DNA from: Ypsolopha sequella
Lineage: Eukaryota; Arthropoda; Insecta; Lepidoptera; Ypsolophidae
DNA: 64,000 nucleotides
Direction: 5' to 3'
Assembly (NCBI GenBank): GCA_934047225.1
Contig: OW203991.1
Span: 1,984,001 to 2,048,000, forward strand
Of this stretch, positions 9,194-19,745 are shown one piece after another. Below the pieces are notes generated by a model, which made no database searches, had not been told where the DNA came from, and worked only from the letters and a program-made list of their open reading frames with translations. The stretch's first letter is position 1. Every line of letters starts with the position of its first letter. The position numbers and the translations under genes are program-made.

Positions 9194-9560
9194 TTTTCTC
9201 AATCACATTATATATTTATAATTTTTCTAAAAAAAGTTCTTTGCTAACTCGTCAAACTTCTAGTTTATTATAGCGTCCACGCGTGAACTTTACAGCACAA
9301 TTTATCCTCTAAATAACTAAGTCCATTGCCGAAAGTACTCTCCGAACGCACGCAAATAAAAATCCTTATAAATATTTTCGCAAACATGTCATCAGACGCC
9401 AGGGTGCGGTACGTGGCAACGAGTGACACAGCCTCCCCGTCTGAACGCCACTGCATGACTGATGCCTGCGCCCGCGCAGAGCACCTCTTAGCCTTTGACC
9501 TTGAAATCTTACATATTTCGATATTTTTAATAAAAAAAGTTACTGGATTTACTTGAGATA
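9194..9560 (-). promoter_or_regulatory. Candidate promoter and 5' UTR of the small gene
   Basis: Immediately upstream of the exon 1 ATG on the minus strand the sequence is AT-rich for ~60 bases and then becomes CpG-rich (9340-9490), unlike the surrounding AT-rich DNA. This is the composition expected of a broadly expressed insect promoter. No specific element is claimed. Overlapping ORFs on both strands (9268-9615, 9326-9556) are by-products of the composition. Confidence 0.35.
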
Positions 9561-9619
9561 TGTTGCATTTAAAGTTCAACAGATTCTTAATTTTTTGGCG
9601 TGTAAATATTTCCAAACGT

Positions 9620-9845
9620 CATAGCAGATTAGGAGGAGTAGGGAATTCAAGCCAAAAAAACATCATACAGTTGTTATTTTTTTTAACATAGAAGTTTTGA
9701 TCGTACAAAACCAAAATTTGTTGCAAATATTTTTAAAGAGTTATTGATTCATATATATTTTTTTCAAGCCATTTGGTCCAGCCGTAAACGAGGAGTAGGC
9801 TTTAGAAAGTACCCATCTGGCTGTATTTGAAGGATCAAGCGCCTT
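9620..9845 (+). repeat. Dispersed repeat, GGAGTAGG family, copy C
   Basis: The words AGTAGGGAATTCAAGCCAAA at 9637 and GAGGAGTAGGCTTTAGAAAG at 9791 reappear in the same order and spacing at 41587-41765. An inverted, more diverged copy lies at 39106-39530. This is an unclassified interspersed family of at least ~450 bp. Confidence 0.6.
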
Positions 9846-12335
9846 AAACACACTTTTTCTTCTCGTTTGACAAATAGGAATCATGAACAGAAATCAAACA
9901 TATTTTATTTAATGGATGATGATGACAATATTTTTGATTTTGGATATTTCACTGCCTATGTTAGTTTGTTTTATAAAAATAAAAACGTACTTTTTTTCTC
10001 TTTTGCCGTGAATCCACCCGTTTTTCGGAGTGACAGTGACAAAATTAAAATTCACATAGCCTCTTAAAGCTTTTACAGAAAAACCTACAACCTTAGATAA
10101 AAGATTTTAAAAATACATAATTCCCATTCATATATTCAGCTCCATCTAAAATATAAAACTGTTATTTTACAAATTCAGATCCAAATCTGGATTCTACGTA
10201 GTATGAATTCATAAATTATTATTATTTTGACCTTTCAACTTGTTTCCTACTTTTAATTTCAGTACAAGGTATTTGAATCTGGCATAAATGTTTCTCATGT
10301 ATAATTTGACATTTAAAAATCTCTTAAAATATTGCTTAATTATTCTTTTTATAACATTTTTTGACAGGGATCCTTTTGTTTGTCGCCCGCTCACCGCACC
10401 GTTTTTCACAGCGTTCTCTTCTCAACATATTATTTATTTTCATATTATTGTTATGACATCCGCCTGGTTGTCAGTGTACGCTGGTAGATTATTTTCAAAC
10501 TAAAATACTATATATATTTATTAAACTTGTGACGTCATAAAGATGGTTATATGGTATTCTTATTTCTGAAAATGAAGTTAATTATTTCAATTGAATAATG
10601 GCCAAGAGGTTTTATTGTAAACAAATGTTTTTAAAAACAACAAGCTTATGTTATTTAACTCTCTAAGTCTCTAAGGCTAGGTGGAAGGGAAGGCGCAGAA
10701 TCATACTGAGACCCTGAAAACTTTTTGGAAACTATTTACGAAACCTGAAACCATGAAATCGTATAAAAGAGTTATTTATTTCCCTTCATGTTTGAATTAC
10801 GGGTTAAGAATGTGTTTTTTTATTTGTTTGTTAAGTACATTCATTTGTTATATGTTTTACCTTAAAATAATGTCCGATCTCTCGTAATTTTGCGATTTAA
10901 GCAGAAGCTTGTTTAAAATAACAATATTTACTTAAGCGACCCATTTTTAAAACTCTGAATTAAATTTTATCGAGCTTTCAGAACTAAAGCAAAACGCTGT
11001 TACAGCGCCGCTGAAAGAGGAAAAAAAAGGACAACAATTTAAAAAAAGAGAATGTGAGCAGATTTCCACGCGTGCACTTTTGGAGGGTAATGGTGAACAA
11101 TTTAGTTAAATTCCCGCACTGAACACACCCGCGGTTTCAAGTCAATTTTCATATTACGCTGTGGCACGCGCCCGTGCAGTTTAAAAGAGTGTGAAACATA
11201 AATTTTAAATTACGGCAATATATTCTTAGCACCTCCATTTTTGAAGGCGCGCCGCAATTAGGGGCGCCTCGTTACGCTCAAGGATCAAGACCTAATGAGG
11301 CTCGTGTACGATGCTGCACTTGGCAAGGATCAAAAATCGTAACCGACTTTAATGTGTGGAACTTTGCGAGTCATATTCGGATACAAAACGACGAGTTACC
11401 TGACGCACTAATTGCTTTAACTGGACGCAGGTAAATGTTTCGAAATTCAAGCCTGAGCCCGTATAAATTCATTTTACTTTTCGAAATTCATTTCATAGGT
11501 GTTTGCGATCCCACAATACTATACCAACATACTTATAGTATTTTACTTACAAAGATATATATGTTTTTATTTTTTCATTAACCGGAATTCCTACTGTCTT
11601 GTATTTTCTTATCCCTTAGTTAAAGTATATATAAGTCATTTGTATAGTATAAGTGTTATGTTTAAAAAAGACATGATCTTGCTAAGTTTCTTGCCCTTCT
11701 TCTTAGCAAGACTAATCGAATGGGCGAAGGTAGGCATGTATTTATATATGTAACCTATTAGTATGTAGTATATAGGATGTGATTTGGTCGGCCGCCTAGA
11801 TTCGTGCCGGGGGCTCGGTTGGTGATCATTGAACCTTGTTCCTGGTCCCTGGCCGGGTCTCCGGTGTGGGTTCGGGCGGTTGATTGGATTTCACCTTGTA
11901 TAATATATATTTTACCTATCATTTTAATCGTATATATATATTGCTACAAAATAAATAAACCTTTAATCTAGTTCATGTACATTTAATATTTTATTACATA
12001 TATTTTCATAAGATTAAATGTTGACTTGTGAAACGTGTATCAAATATACCTACTTTGCAAAATAAAATAAATTTGAATTTATTTGAATTTGAATTTACTC
12101 CCATACTACAATAAGGTAATTGCAACATCAAAAGCAAAAAAGGCAATGTCAAAAGTACCTGAAATAGAAAAGCTTGTATGACTAGATTGATGGAATGTGG
12201 AAGAGGCAAAAGAGGTACATCAGGATCGTATCAAATGGAAATCTGTAGTCTCTGCCTACCCCTCTGAGAAACAAGCGTGAGTAAACAATATCGTTATATG
12301 TTTCATAGTGAAATCCATTGCTTTTGGATATTCCA
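9846..12335. other. AT-rich non-coding stretch
   Basis: Several small ORFs (66-84 codons) are open only because of base composition. A GC-rich island at 11790-11885 and another around 11235-11285 stand out but match nothing I know. At 12140-12290 a LINE 3' scrap reads TGGAAATCTGTAGTCTCTGC in forward orientation, a relative of 3940-4056. Confidence 0.45.
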
Positions 12336-12337
12336 AA

Positions 12338-12605
12338 TAATATTAGAGTGCATTAGTACAAAGTAGAATAATCCAATGATAAATTTAAAAGAAGATAAAT
12401 ATTTTTTTTAATTCCTCGGGCCGAGATTTGAACCTGCGAACTCTCATGCTTTCACGACAAAGGCGCTACCGACTGCGCCACCGAGGTACTTGAGAGACCG
12501 TTAAATTTTTCCACCATACCTGTACACAGAATTTTTGTAACTATGTACTTGATATACCAGCCCGTAATGCACATACTGAACGCTCACGAGGACGTTATAT
12601 GATTT
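12338..12605 (-). mobile_element. SINE with central tRNA-like region
   Basis: The minus strand at 12488-12413 reads CCTCGGTGGCGCAGTCGGTA, then GCAGGTTCAAATC and CCCGAGG: a tRNA-like sequence with A- and B-box regions and near-complementary acceptor strands. It is not a functional tRNA, because the T-arm stem is broken. Upstream words GTGAGCGTTC and GCTGGTATATCA are shared with the centre of the palindrome at 32079-32480, so both derive from one SINE family. Confidence 0.65.
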
Positions 12606-12654
12606 TGTGCCTTATTTATTCCGAACGAGATTTGTTTTTGATTGAATGTACTCT

Positions 12655-12925
12655 AAATTCCCACTATCGCACTAATATTATAAATGCGAAAGTTTGTGTG
12701 TGAGAGGGTGTGTGTGTGTGTGTGTGTGTGCGAGTTAGTATATGTTTGTTATTTCTTCACGCTGAAACAGCTGGACAGACTTCAGACTACATGAAATTAG
12801 AAGTGGAGATAGCTTTTACCCTGAATTTACACATAGGCTACATTTTATTCCAAAAAATAAACACTGTTCCCGTGGGAAAAAGGATGACTTAAAACCGAAT
12901 TTCACGTGGGCGAAGCCAATGCTTA
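12655..12925 (+). mobile_element. SINE-like repeat with CGAAGCC tail and internal GT run
   Basis: It begins CACTAATATTATAAATGCGA and ends in a degenerate CACGTGGGCGAAGCCAATG. A (GT)n microsatellite of ~12 repeats occupies 12706-12730. The family is the one at 6513-6883, here in forward orientation. Confidence 0.7.
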
Positions 12926-13154
12926 CAAGCTGACCAATTCTTCTAAAGTAATGTATCATTTGTTAAATATACCTATATTTTTCGTTAAAATCAGGTTAAA
13001 TTTATTTTAATGGAATGATAGACTTTTTTTAATATTTTTTATGTTATTTAAATTAATTTTATTGTTTGATTAAATAAAAATACATTTATGAGAGACTTAT
13101 TGTAATTACATAATGAATAAATACACTTGGACTCGTTTCACAGTTTTATAAGGT

Positions 13155-13200
13155 TATTTAACCCGACCGGTTTCGGTTTTACACCATCATCAAGGGTTTA
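13155..13200 (-). ncRNA. Hammerhead-like ribozyme motif (degenerate)
   Basis: On the minus strand AACCC (13198-13194) is followed by TTGATGA, a GGT/ACC mini-stem, GAAA (13174-13171), the palindrome ACCGGT, C, then GGGTT (13164-13160) pairing with AACCC. This is the order stem I, CUGANGA, stem II, GAAA, stem III, C17, stem I of a hammerhead. The first core base is T instead of C, so this copy is probably inactive. Confidence 0.35.
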
Positions 13201-13299
13201 GTTAGACTGCGTTTAAGTAGTTAGTTAGGCTGCTTTTAAGTTGTTGTTAAGTAGTTGTTATCCAAGTTTCACTAAGTGCCAACAATCGCAATTGTAATT

Positions 13300-13410
13300 A
13301 GTTTTTAATTTTAAAAAGTACACGGAATAGAAGAGCTTCTACGACTAGATTGATGGACGTTGAAGAGGCGAAAGAAGTGTGTCTAGGAGACAGGTGTGAG
13401 TATGTTTTAA
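13300..13410 (+). mobile_element. LINE 3'-end scrap
   Basis: GATTGATGGACGTTGAAGAGGCGAAAGAAG and the following sequence match 12170-12215 closely. It is an eroded 3' segment of the same non-LTR element as 3940-4056, with about 95 bp retained. Confidence 0.45.
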
Positions 13411-13928
13411 TTATAATATATAAACTCACTGATGTAATGACATAACTTTCATAATATCGACTGTTACTAGTTACTAGGAAATTAAGTTCTGATTTCTCAT
13501 TTCTGATAACAAAATCCCATTTTGATATTCTGAAAAGCGACTGTCTCCTCGACTCTGTGTTCATCCAACCCGCAGCACAAAAGTCCAAAACTCCGTCAAC
13601 CAAAGTTAAACTAACTGCTAAAAATATGTGACAGTCGCACTGACGAAATGAGGTTATCCCGCGCCCGGTCGGGAACTTTAATTAGGTTTTAGCGGTTGGA
13701 ATGAATGGGTGACGGTGGGTTGTTTAGACCTCCATGCCGGGTCCATGGGGCACAAAAGCGGATCTGGGTGGGGAGCATAGGGCTGAAGCCCCCGCCAAAA
13801 TATGCGTTGTAGGACTTTGGAGTGTTTACTGTTCGCCATGTTTACTTATTCACGTTTTGAATGGATTTCTTTGTATGCATTATTAGGTATTTTTTTAATT
13901 ATTGCGTATTAGACTTTAAAGATAAATT
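13411..13928. other. Non-coding spacer
   Basis: No exon or clear repeat was found. A GC-richer stretch at 13640-13800 (CCGGTCGGGAACTTTAATTA; CATGCCGGGTCCATGG) is unexplained. A 101-codon minus-strand ORF at 13298-13603 has no recognisable content. Confidence 0.4.
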
Positions 13929-14501
13929 AAACACTTTCACAAATTTCACTATAACCCAAATAGTTTCCCCTTATTAGCATTCTCAAGAGATTAGATGGTT
14001 TATTTACATAACTATCGCACAAATATTGCGTATGGATGGAAGTAATATAAAGTATTACTTTATTAATAATATAAAATATACTTATTATATTATATAAATA
14101 CTCGAGAGCGTCTGCTGGTCCGATTTTTGACCATATGATAACAGGAGTGATGAGCAGGCTAGCGTCGCGCGCGGCGGCAGCTTCTTCGATAACACTCATA
14201 CATACTTTTTTATTAAGTTAGCTAGACACTTTTTCATTAGGTTAGATTTTTTATCTTTTTATTTATTTTTGTCAATTTTATTGTGACTCATGCCATACCC
14301 AGGATAGGGCCCGAAATATATCCCACATTAACTTGCATGTTATTTTATTAAGTATATATATAAAACTACATTTTATTATTTCCATCCATACGCAATCTTG
14401 TGCGATATATGTAAATAAACCATCTAATCCCCTGAGCATGCCGATAAGGCGAAACTAGTTGGGTTATAGTAAAATTTGTGAAACAGTAGATACAAGTGTT
14501 T
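13929..14501. mobile_element. 573-bp inverted-repeat element with hammerhead-like motifs in both arms
   Basis: Left arm 13929-14045 and right arm 14385-14501 are inverted copies (AACCATCTAAT, TGCGCAA and TTTCACAAATTT blocks). Each arm, read outward, contains a CTGAGCA or CTTGAGAA core, a short stem, GAAA, CTAGTT or CTATTT, then GGGTTATAG. In the right arm these are at 14432-14469. The centre (14283-14330) has a third, degenerate motif of a different family. No ORF is retained. Penelope-like retroelements carry hammerheads in their terminal repeats, so a relic of that class is possible but unproven. Confidence 0.55.
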
Positions 14502-14970
14502 TATTCATACATGATGTTTCACCAAGAGCAGACAATCGCAACTATTAACTTTTACACTTTGTATTTTTCAACCTTCGTTTTTTCTTCTATATTTACATTG
14601 ACTTATGTTATGATATTTCCGTGTTTTATATATAAAACATTTAATTTAAATACTTGTCCATACAAACAAATGTTACTACGAAGCCTACCCTGTAACCTGT
14701 AATTTCAAAAAAAACATTTTTAGAATAGAATCATTTATTGAAATAAATATTACATAATTTCTTGTCATATCTTATATACTAGGGTTAACTTAACTAAAGA
14801 AAATATTACAGGTAGTATTGAATTGAAAGTCCCTAAGAAACATCCTCATGGTCTGAGGAAACAGCAAGTCTTTTTCAAGATTTCATAATAAGTGTTGTGT
14901 AATAGAATAAAATAAAATAACTAAACCAAAATTAATTTCAAACTCACAGAATTTCACCTCTAGAAACCGA
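14502..14970. other. AT-rich spacer
   Basis: A 68-codon ORF (14496-14702) of hydrophobic, low-complexity composition is present but has no supporting signals. No other feature was found. Confidence 0.4.
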
Positions 14971-15228
14971 TATACAAGGTGACTTTTTGATCATCGTCCA
15001 AATTCATACAGAAGGCTTGGTAAGTGATCAGCATCATGAATCGATAACAATTTTTGTGAAATTCGTATAATGAAATTTCGACTTCCGATACTAATTCACT
15101 CCCAGTACTCAGTGAATCACTATGGGGAGTCGAAATTTAGTTTCATGAATGTTATTGGTTCATGATGCTGATGAGTTACCAAGGCTCAAGTATGAATTTG
15201 GACGATGTTGATAAATTCACCTTGTATA
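14971..15228. mobile_element. Fold-back element 1 of an adjoining pair
   Basis: TATACAAGGTGA at 14971 is mirrored by TCACCTTGTATA ending at 15228, and symmetry continues through CAGCATCATGAATC / GTTCATGATGCTG to an inner pair (AAATTTCGACT / AGTCGAAATTT). Almost the whole 258 bp is one imperfect palindrome. Half of a related copy lies at 61770-61840 (TGATACTGATCACTTA.CTTACCAAG). Confidence 0.85.
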
Positions 15229-15490
15229 AGGTCTTTCAATTTAAATGTAAAGTAATGGAGGAGGTGATTCAGCATCGTTAATACATCATATTCCACTGCA
15301 AATTGCTTTTTTTTGCGCGAACTTTTTCTTCACTTGTCCATACAAACTGAGTCAGCTGATCGGACCACTTTGTACTGAGAAGTGAACAAAAAGTTCGCGC
15401 AAAAAAAAGTGCTTTACAGTGGAATGTGATGTATTAACGATACTGAATCACCTCCTAAATTACTTTCTATTTAAATTGAAAGACCTTATA
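15225..15490. mobile_element. Fold-back element 2 of an adjoining pair
   Basis: TATAAGGTCTTTCAATTTAA at 15225 mirrors the sequence ending at 15490. The arms (~115 bp each) include GTTAATACATCA / TGATGTATTAAC and a long TTTTTTTTGCGCGAACTTTT / complement pair, with a ~35-base centre. It shares the TATA junction with element 1. It is non-coding. Confidence 0.85.
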
Positions 15491-15497
15491 ATATGAT

Positions 15498-15900
15498 CTA
15501 GAAAAGAAGTAACGTCATATAAAAACTGTTTACACGTTCGTATAAACTCGAAAAACAAAATCTATAAGGGCACAATAGACACCTAATCAAACGTCCCGAG
15601 CTGTTCATGTGTGTAACAATGATCGGTAGGGCGCGTGCCTCATCGTGTAATAATGATCGAGCCTGATCGTGTAACAATGATCGAGCCCCATCGTGTTTAT
15701 CAAGACAATCGGCGCACAAATTGTTTTCCCGTCGATCGCCGATAGCGGCCGAATGTTCGACGCGAGCCGCATACAGAAAAGCGCGACTCTCGAATACTAA
15801 TGTACCGTCGCTGGTAATATAGTACCTACTTGTGTGGGCCAATGTGGACTTGAACATTGTTGTAGGTGAACGTGGTGGTAGGGTGGGGGAAGAAATGTCC
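15498..15900. other. GC-richer segment with ~26-bp tandem repeats
   Basis: Between about 15608 and 15696 the words TGTAACAATGATCGAGCC and TCATCGTG recur three to four times at roughly 26-bp spacing. The 119-codon minus-strand ORF spanning 15498-15857 owes its Leu-His-Asp repeats to this array. The remainder up to 15840 is CpG-rich and unassigned. Confidence 0.45.
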
Positions 15901-16059
15901 TTATTAAATGTTTATATAATTGTGTAATAATACTATTAACGAATAATAAAAGAATAATAAATAAAAGCAAGCTGAAAAAGGCAATATAAATTTATTTAAC
16001 TTTATACAAAAAATTAATACAAAAAAATGTACCTTTCAAATATCTTTTATATTTACTTA

Positions 16060-16103
16060 TTCTACTGACGACGACCACAAGTTCGCCGAAATATATCTCG
16101 AAC
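16060..16103 (+). ncRNA. Hammerhead-like ribozyme motif
   Basis: TTCTA (16060-16064) then CTGACGA (16065-16071), a damaged stem II, GAAA (16088-16091), ATATAT and C (16097), then TCGAA (16098-16102), which pairs with TTCTA at four of five positions. The core matches CUGANGA exactly, but stem II is poorly paired. The ATATAT stem III is self-complementary, a form that favours dimer activity in hammerheads of mobile elements. Confidence 0.35.
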
Positions 16104-16474
16104 CTCGTTCATACTTTTTTATTTATATATTAAAATATATTATTTTTTGATAATTATACATATATTGGTCTCTGTTTTATAAGATTTTTAATGTAGTCTT
16201 GGTTTATTAAAAGTTAAGTGTAATTACCAACGGCAACGGTGGCGCCATCTAGCAGCCGCAGGAATCAACGCAATACACATACCTATCGCGGCTGCTGGGT
16301 GGTACCACTTATATATATATCTTATAATAATTTCTTTAAATAAATTATAATTAATGAATGAATGAATTTGAATGAAAATTTAATTTAGATAAATTGTAAA
16401 TAAACCTTTTTTACTTTTTTCTTTTTTGTAAATAACTTATATGTTATATGTCATATTTAATTTATTGTCAGATT

Positions 16475-16518
16475 CTCAACTGATGCCGGGCCCAGTGGGG
16501 CCCGAAATATACCTTGAG
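16475..16518 (+). ncRNA. Hammerhead-like ribozyme motif (best-paired copy)
   Basis: CTCAA (16475-16479) and TTGAG (16514-16518) form a perfect stem I. Between them lie CTGATG (16480-16485), CC, a perfect 6-bp stem II GGGCCC/GGGCCC around AGTG (16488-16503), GAAA (16504-16507), and a short AT stem III region followed by C at 16513. This is the full hammerhead order. The departure is CC where the core normally has a single A after CTGATG. Related copies: 49145-49190, 16060-16103, 14283-14330 and a half copy at 46931-46985 (minus). Confidence 0.45.
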
Positions 16519-17379
16519 TAAAATATTCACTTTTACCTTTTTATTATTAACTTTTAATAAACCAAAACTACATTAAAACATATTTAAAATAATAATATAC
16601 TAAACAAAAACATAAACATACACAAAAAAATATATTGATATAAAAATAGACACACATAAATTTTACACATATACTCGTATAATAATTACGGATAATTTTG
16701 TTCACATCACAATTCAGTTCGTAACAATGTTTTATCGTCCTTCAGTTTCTCTAAAAGTCAACGTATTTTGGATTCCAATTTCACGCCACGTCGCTTCTAA
16801 AGACTGCTGAACTAACAACATGCAAAACAAATGCCTCACAAATGCAACGAAAGCACCTTTTCAGCTTCTCTGAAGTGCTAAATGGGGAATGTTTATCAAA
16901 GAAAATAAAAAGACTGTAACGCTAAAGCTAACATTTTAACCTCATCCCTTCGTCCACAGCCGCCTTGTTTATTAAAGGATGGACTTTTTAATCTCCTCCT
17001 AATTACTTTGCCAATTAATCTTACTATTTGTTTTCCTTTTTTTTCTTATTGTTCATGTCCCGCTCGTTAAATAAACGAATTACTATAATTAAGGCTGAAT
17101 ACATTTTGTTTTGTCTATCAAGATGAGTTAAAGTAATAATGAGCCCGGTTGGCACAAATAAAATTGTTTTCTTAGAAAGAGCTATAAAAAGAGAAATTCT
17201 TTTTAGTTCATTGCTATTATGCAAGAAGCTAAAGAATTTCAAAAAAATATGAAAAAGAAAGAAAACTGCGCTTCAAAGGGCTACATTCTGTTTATTTACA
17301 ATTAAAGATCGAGAAACTTTACGTAACTTTGGTTGATGTAGCCAAATTAATACTGTAGACTTTGTAAGTGATTAGTAAG
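16519..17379. other. AT-rich spacer
   Basis: No exon or RNA gene was seen. TTTATTATTAACTTTTAATAAACCAAAAC at 16540-16567 is a near-palindrome of 16195-16215, and probably belongs to the repeat that carries the hammerhead-like motif. Confidence 0.4.
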
Positions 17380-17920
17380 AAAAAGCACAATTCTGCTGCT
17401 TATGGGAAGTCCATTTCGGTCAAGGCCGTTCGTCTGTGGAATGATTTACCCACGAAGATACGTATATCGCCTTCACTGGCGATATTTAAAAAGAATTTAA
17501 AATCACATCATGAAGTTTCTTTAGGTTGGTAGTCTCACTTCATCACTCAATCTATTGATATTTTTATATATATAATATTAAGTAGTTATTTTTTTATTTA
17601 TTTGTATGTATATGATATGTATGTAGCAAACATAAAATATATTGTGTAAGTTTTGTTGGATAGGAGTATATTATATATTAGGCATTATGTATATTCACTT
17701 TATTGGTTTTGATTCTTCTTTTATTTATGTATTTTGTAAATTGGTATCCCCCTCCACATTACGTAAAATAATACTTTCTTCACCACCCAAAGGTTGGCTG
17801 GAAGAAATCGCTTTAAGTGATAAGTCTGCCCTTGTACAACATTGTGTGTTCAAAACTCTGTACTCAATTTTTTTTATTTGACCGTGTACAATAAAGTGTG
17901 TATTCATTCATTCATTCAAG
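17380..17920 (+). mobile_element. LINE 3' end (Jockey/CR1 type)
   Basis: The frame starting near 17385 reads SVKAVRLWNDLPTKIRISPS and ends KSHHEVSLGW before a stop at about 17531. This is the conserved C-terminal tail of non-LTR reverse-transcriptase ORFs (RLWNxLPxxIR). The 3' UTR includes GGTTGGCTGGAAGAAATCGC and ends AATAAAGTGTGTATTCATTC with a TTCA simple-repeat tail. It is 5'-truncated, and only the last ~50 codons remain. Confidence 0.75.
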
Positions 17921-18779
17921 AATTAATGACCATTTCAATGAAAAATTTGAAATGAAATTTAGGCACCCTATACTAATAGACTTTTAATAGTTCTTAAACT
18001 AGTACAGGGGCACAAATAATATTTTTCGTATAAGGCAAAAAGGGGTAATTTAACTTTGGTCCTACCCACTTATACTGAATCTCCAGGATGAATTCAAATA
18101 TATCTCATATACCTACTTTTCAAGTTAAAAATTATATTAAATAGAGTAAAAAAGAGTGCAGTAATTATCTAGACACTTGGTAGCGTGTCCAGGGCCAAGT
18201 TCAAAAATGAAGGCCTGCGCACCAGCCGAGTGTTATAATATATTACACGAACCATTTCGAGCTACTTTTAACCCCCCATTACTTATTTCCTATTGGACCT
18301 ACAAAGTTACAGTTTTATGTCATGTTAAAGTTACTACAAGTACCAAAAGTCCTAAATTTTAATCACTCACTCATAAAAACCTAAACCGCCTCCAGATGAC
18401 CATTGTGTAACTGAAATAATGTAACTGAAATACTTGAAATAATGTAAAACGTTCTTTACTTGTTTTAAAAGAAAGTATGTTAGGGTCCTTACAACAGAAT
18501 ATATAGATCTTAATAAGTTTTCATAGTCACTTATTTGCATGTATGATGTAACCGTTTAAACTTGAGCAGTAAAACTTGCCAAGTTTTACATAAGTAGCAA
18601 AGATCCTAAAAAACTTTCTGTGAAACATTTTGTCCACTTGGAACGAAAAAAACATAGAAGTCTGATTAGAGCCGAAAAATGACTCCAAGATAAAGTGTGT
18701 TGAACACAATTTTGTATGGCGACTGTGTCTTTACTATGTCTTTGAGTCGGCCAATCAAGGCTGACCTAGTGTCGCATGA
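17921..18779. other. Spacer, no gene seen
   Basis: The stretch is AT-rich with a modest GC patch at 18180-18240. Short ORFs only. Confidence 0.4.
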
Positions 18780-19262
18780 CAACTGTATGTATGTATGTAA
18801 ATTATTTATAGCACAAGAATATACAATGAACAAAGGCGAACGTAATGCTAATTAGCATTCTCTACCAGTTTATCTTTGCTGATGTTGAGATTGGAAGGGT
18901 AGTGCCAAATAAGTTAATTTATTTATTTATTTATAAATGCTGACTTATAATAATATCTGCATAATAATATAACATATAATATCTACATCTAATTAAGTAT
19001 ACATTATATATTTCTACTCAAAAATATAAAACTACACATAAATGTAATATACATATTAGTATACATATATGAATAAATATACAACAATGTATTGGTAGTT
19101 ACGAGAAGGATGACTCAATGAGACTCAGGGAACAAAGAAAAAATTACAGGTGTGGTGACTGTTCTGTGCCTGTAGATAGTGTTGATAGATACTGGTTTTA
19201 AAGGTAGAGATGGAGGGAGATTGGCGGATGTTCAGAGGAAGACTGTTCCGAACCAATACAAA
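18780..19262 (-). mobile_element. LINE 3' end, minus strand
   Basis: Reading down from 19262, the minus strand encodes RNSLPLNIRQSPSISTFKTS then IYQHYLQAQNS, the typical C-terminus of a Jockey/CR1-like ORF2. It is followed by a 3' UTR with AATGCTAATTAGCATTACGT and a tail of ACATACATACATACA at 18785-18800. It is a second truncated member of the class seen at 17380-17920. Confidence 0.65.
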
Positions 19263-19745
19263 CAGTACGAATCAATCATGAGCCTTTTGCCCTTTTCAGT
19301 CTCTGGTGCCATTTTCGAATGACACTTTATTAGAAATGAGTCTTCTATGTTTTTTTCATTCGCCGGTTGTACATTATTACAATTATGACTGAAGGAACCT
19401 CCATAAACATTGGTACTCAATTAGATCTCAATTCTTTTTTCGACGAAAGTAACCATCCTGCACTGCCTTAGTACTGAACTCAGCCCCTTTTTCACATTTA
19501 TTTTATTTTATTTATATGGTATAAATAACAGATAATATTATATTATTTATCTTTATGTTTTATTTATTTTCTTAATTTATGTTTTTGCTAAGATTCAAAA
19601 AACAGTAAATGTCTTGTCTTTCACAACCCTACCCTGTTTGTTTATTTACTCAAATCACAGAAGATAAGTAAATGTTTATCTGAGTGTAATTCATACGCTG
19701 AAAAACACTTTTTGATATACGTTATACCTGTTGATTTCTAGCTGA
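19263..19745. other. Spacer
   Basis: AT-rich, with no exon, and no repeat that I can delimit. Confidence 0.4.

Noticed and set aside
12413..12488. tRNA gene on the minus strand
   Set aside because: T-arm stem is broken and the flanks match the SINE family at 32 kb.
15498..15857. 119-codon minus-strand ORF
   Set aside because: Its distinctive Leu-His-Asp repeats come from a ~26-bp tandem repeat; no other support.
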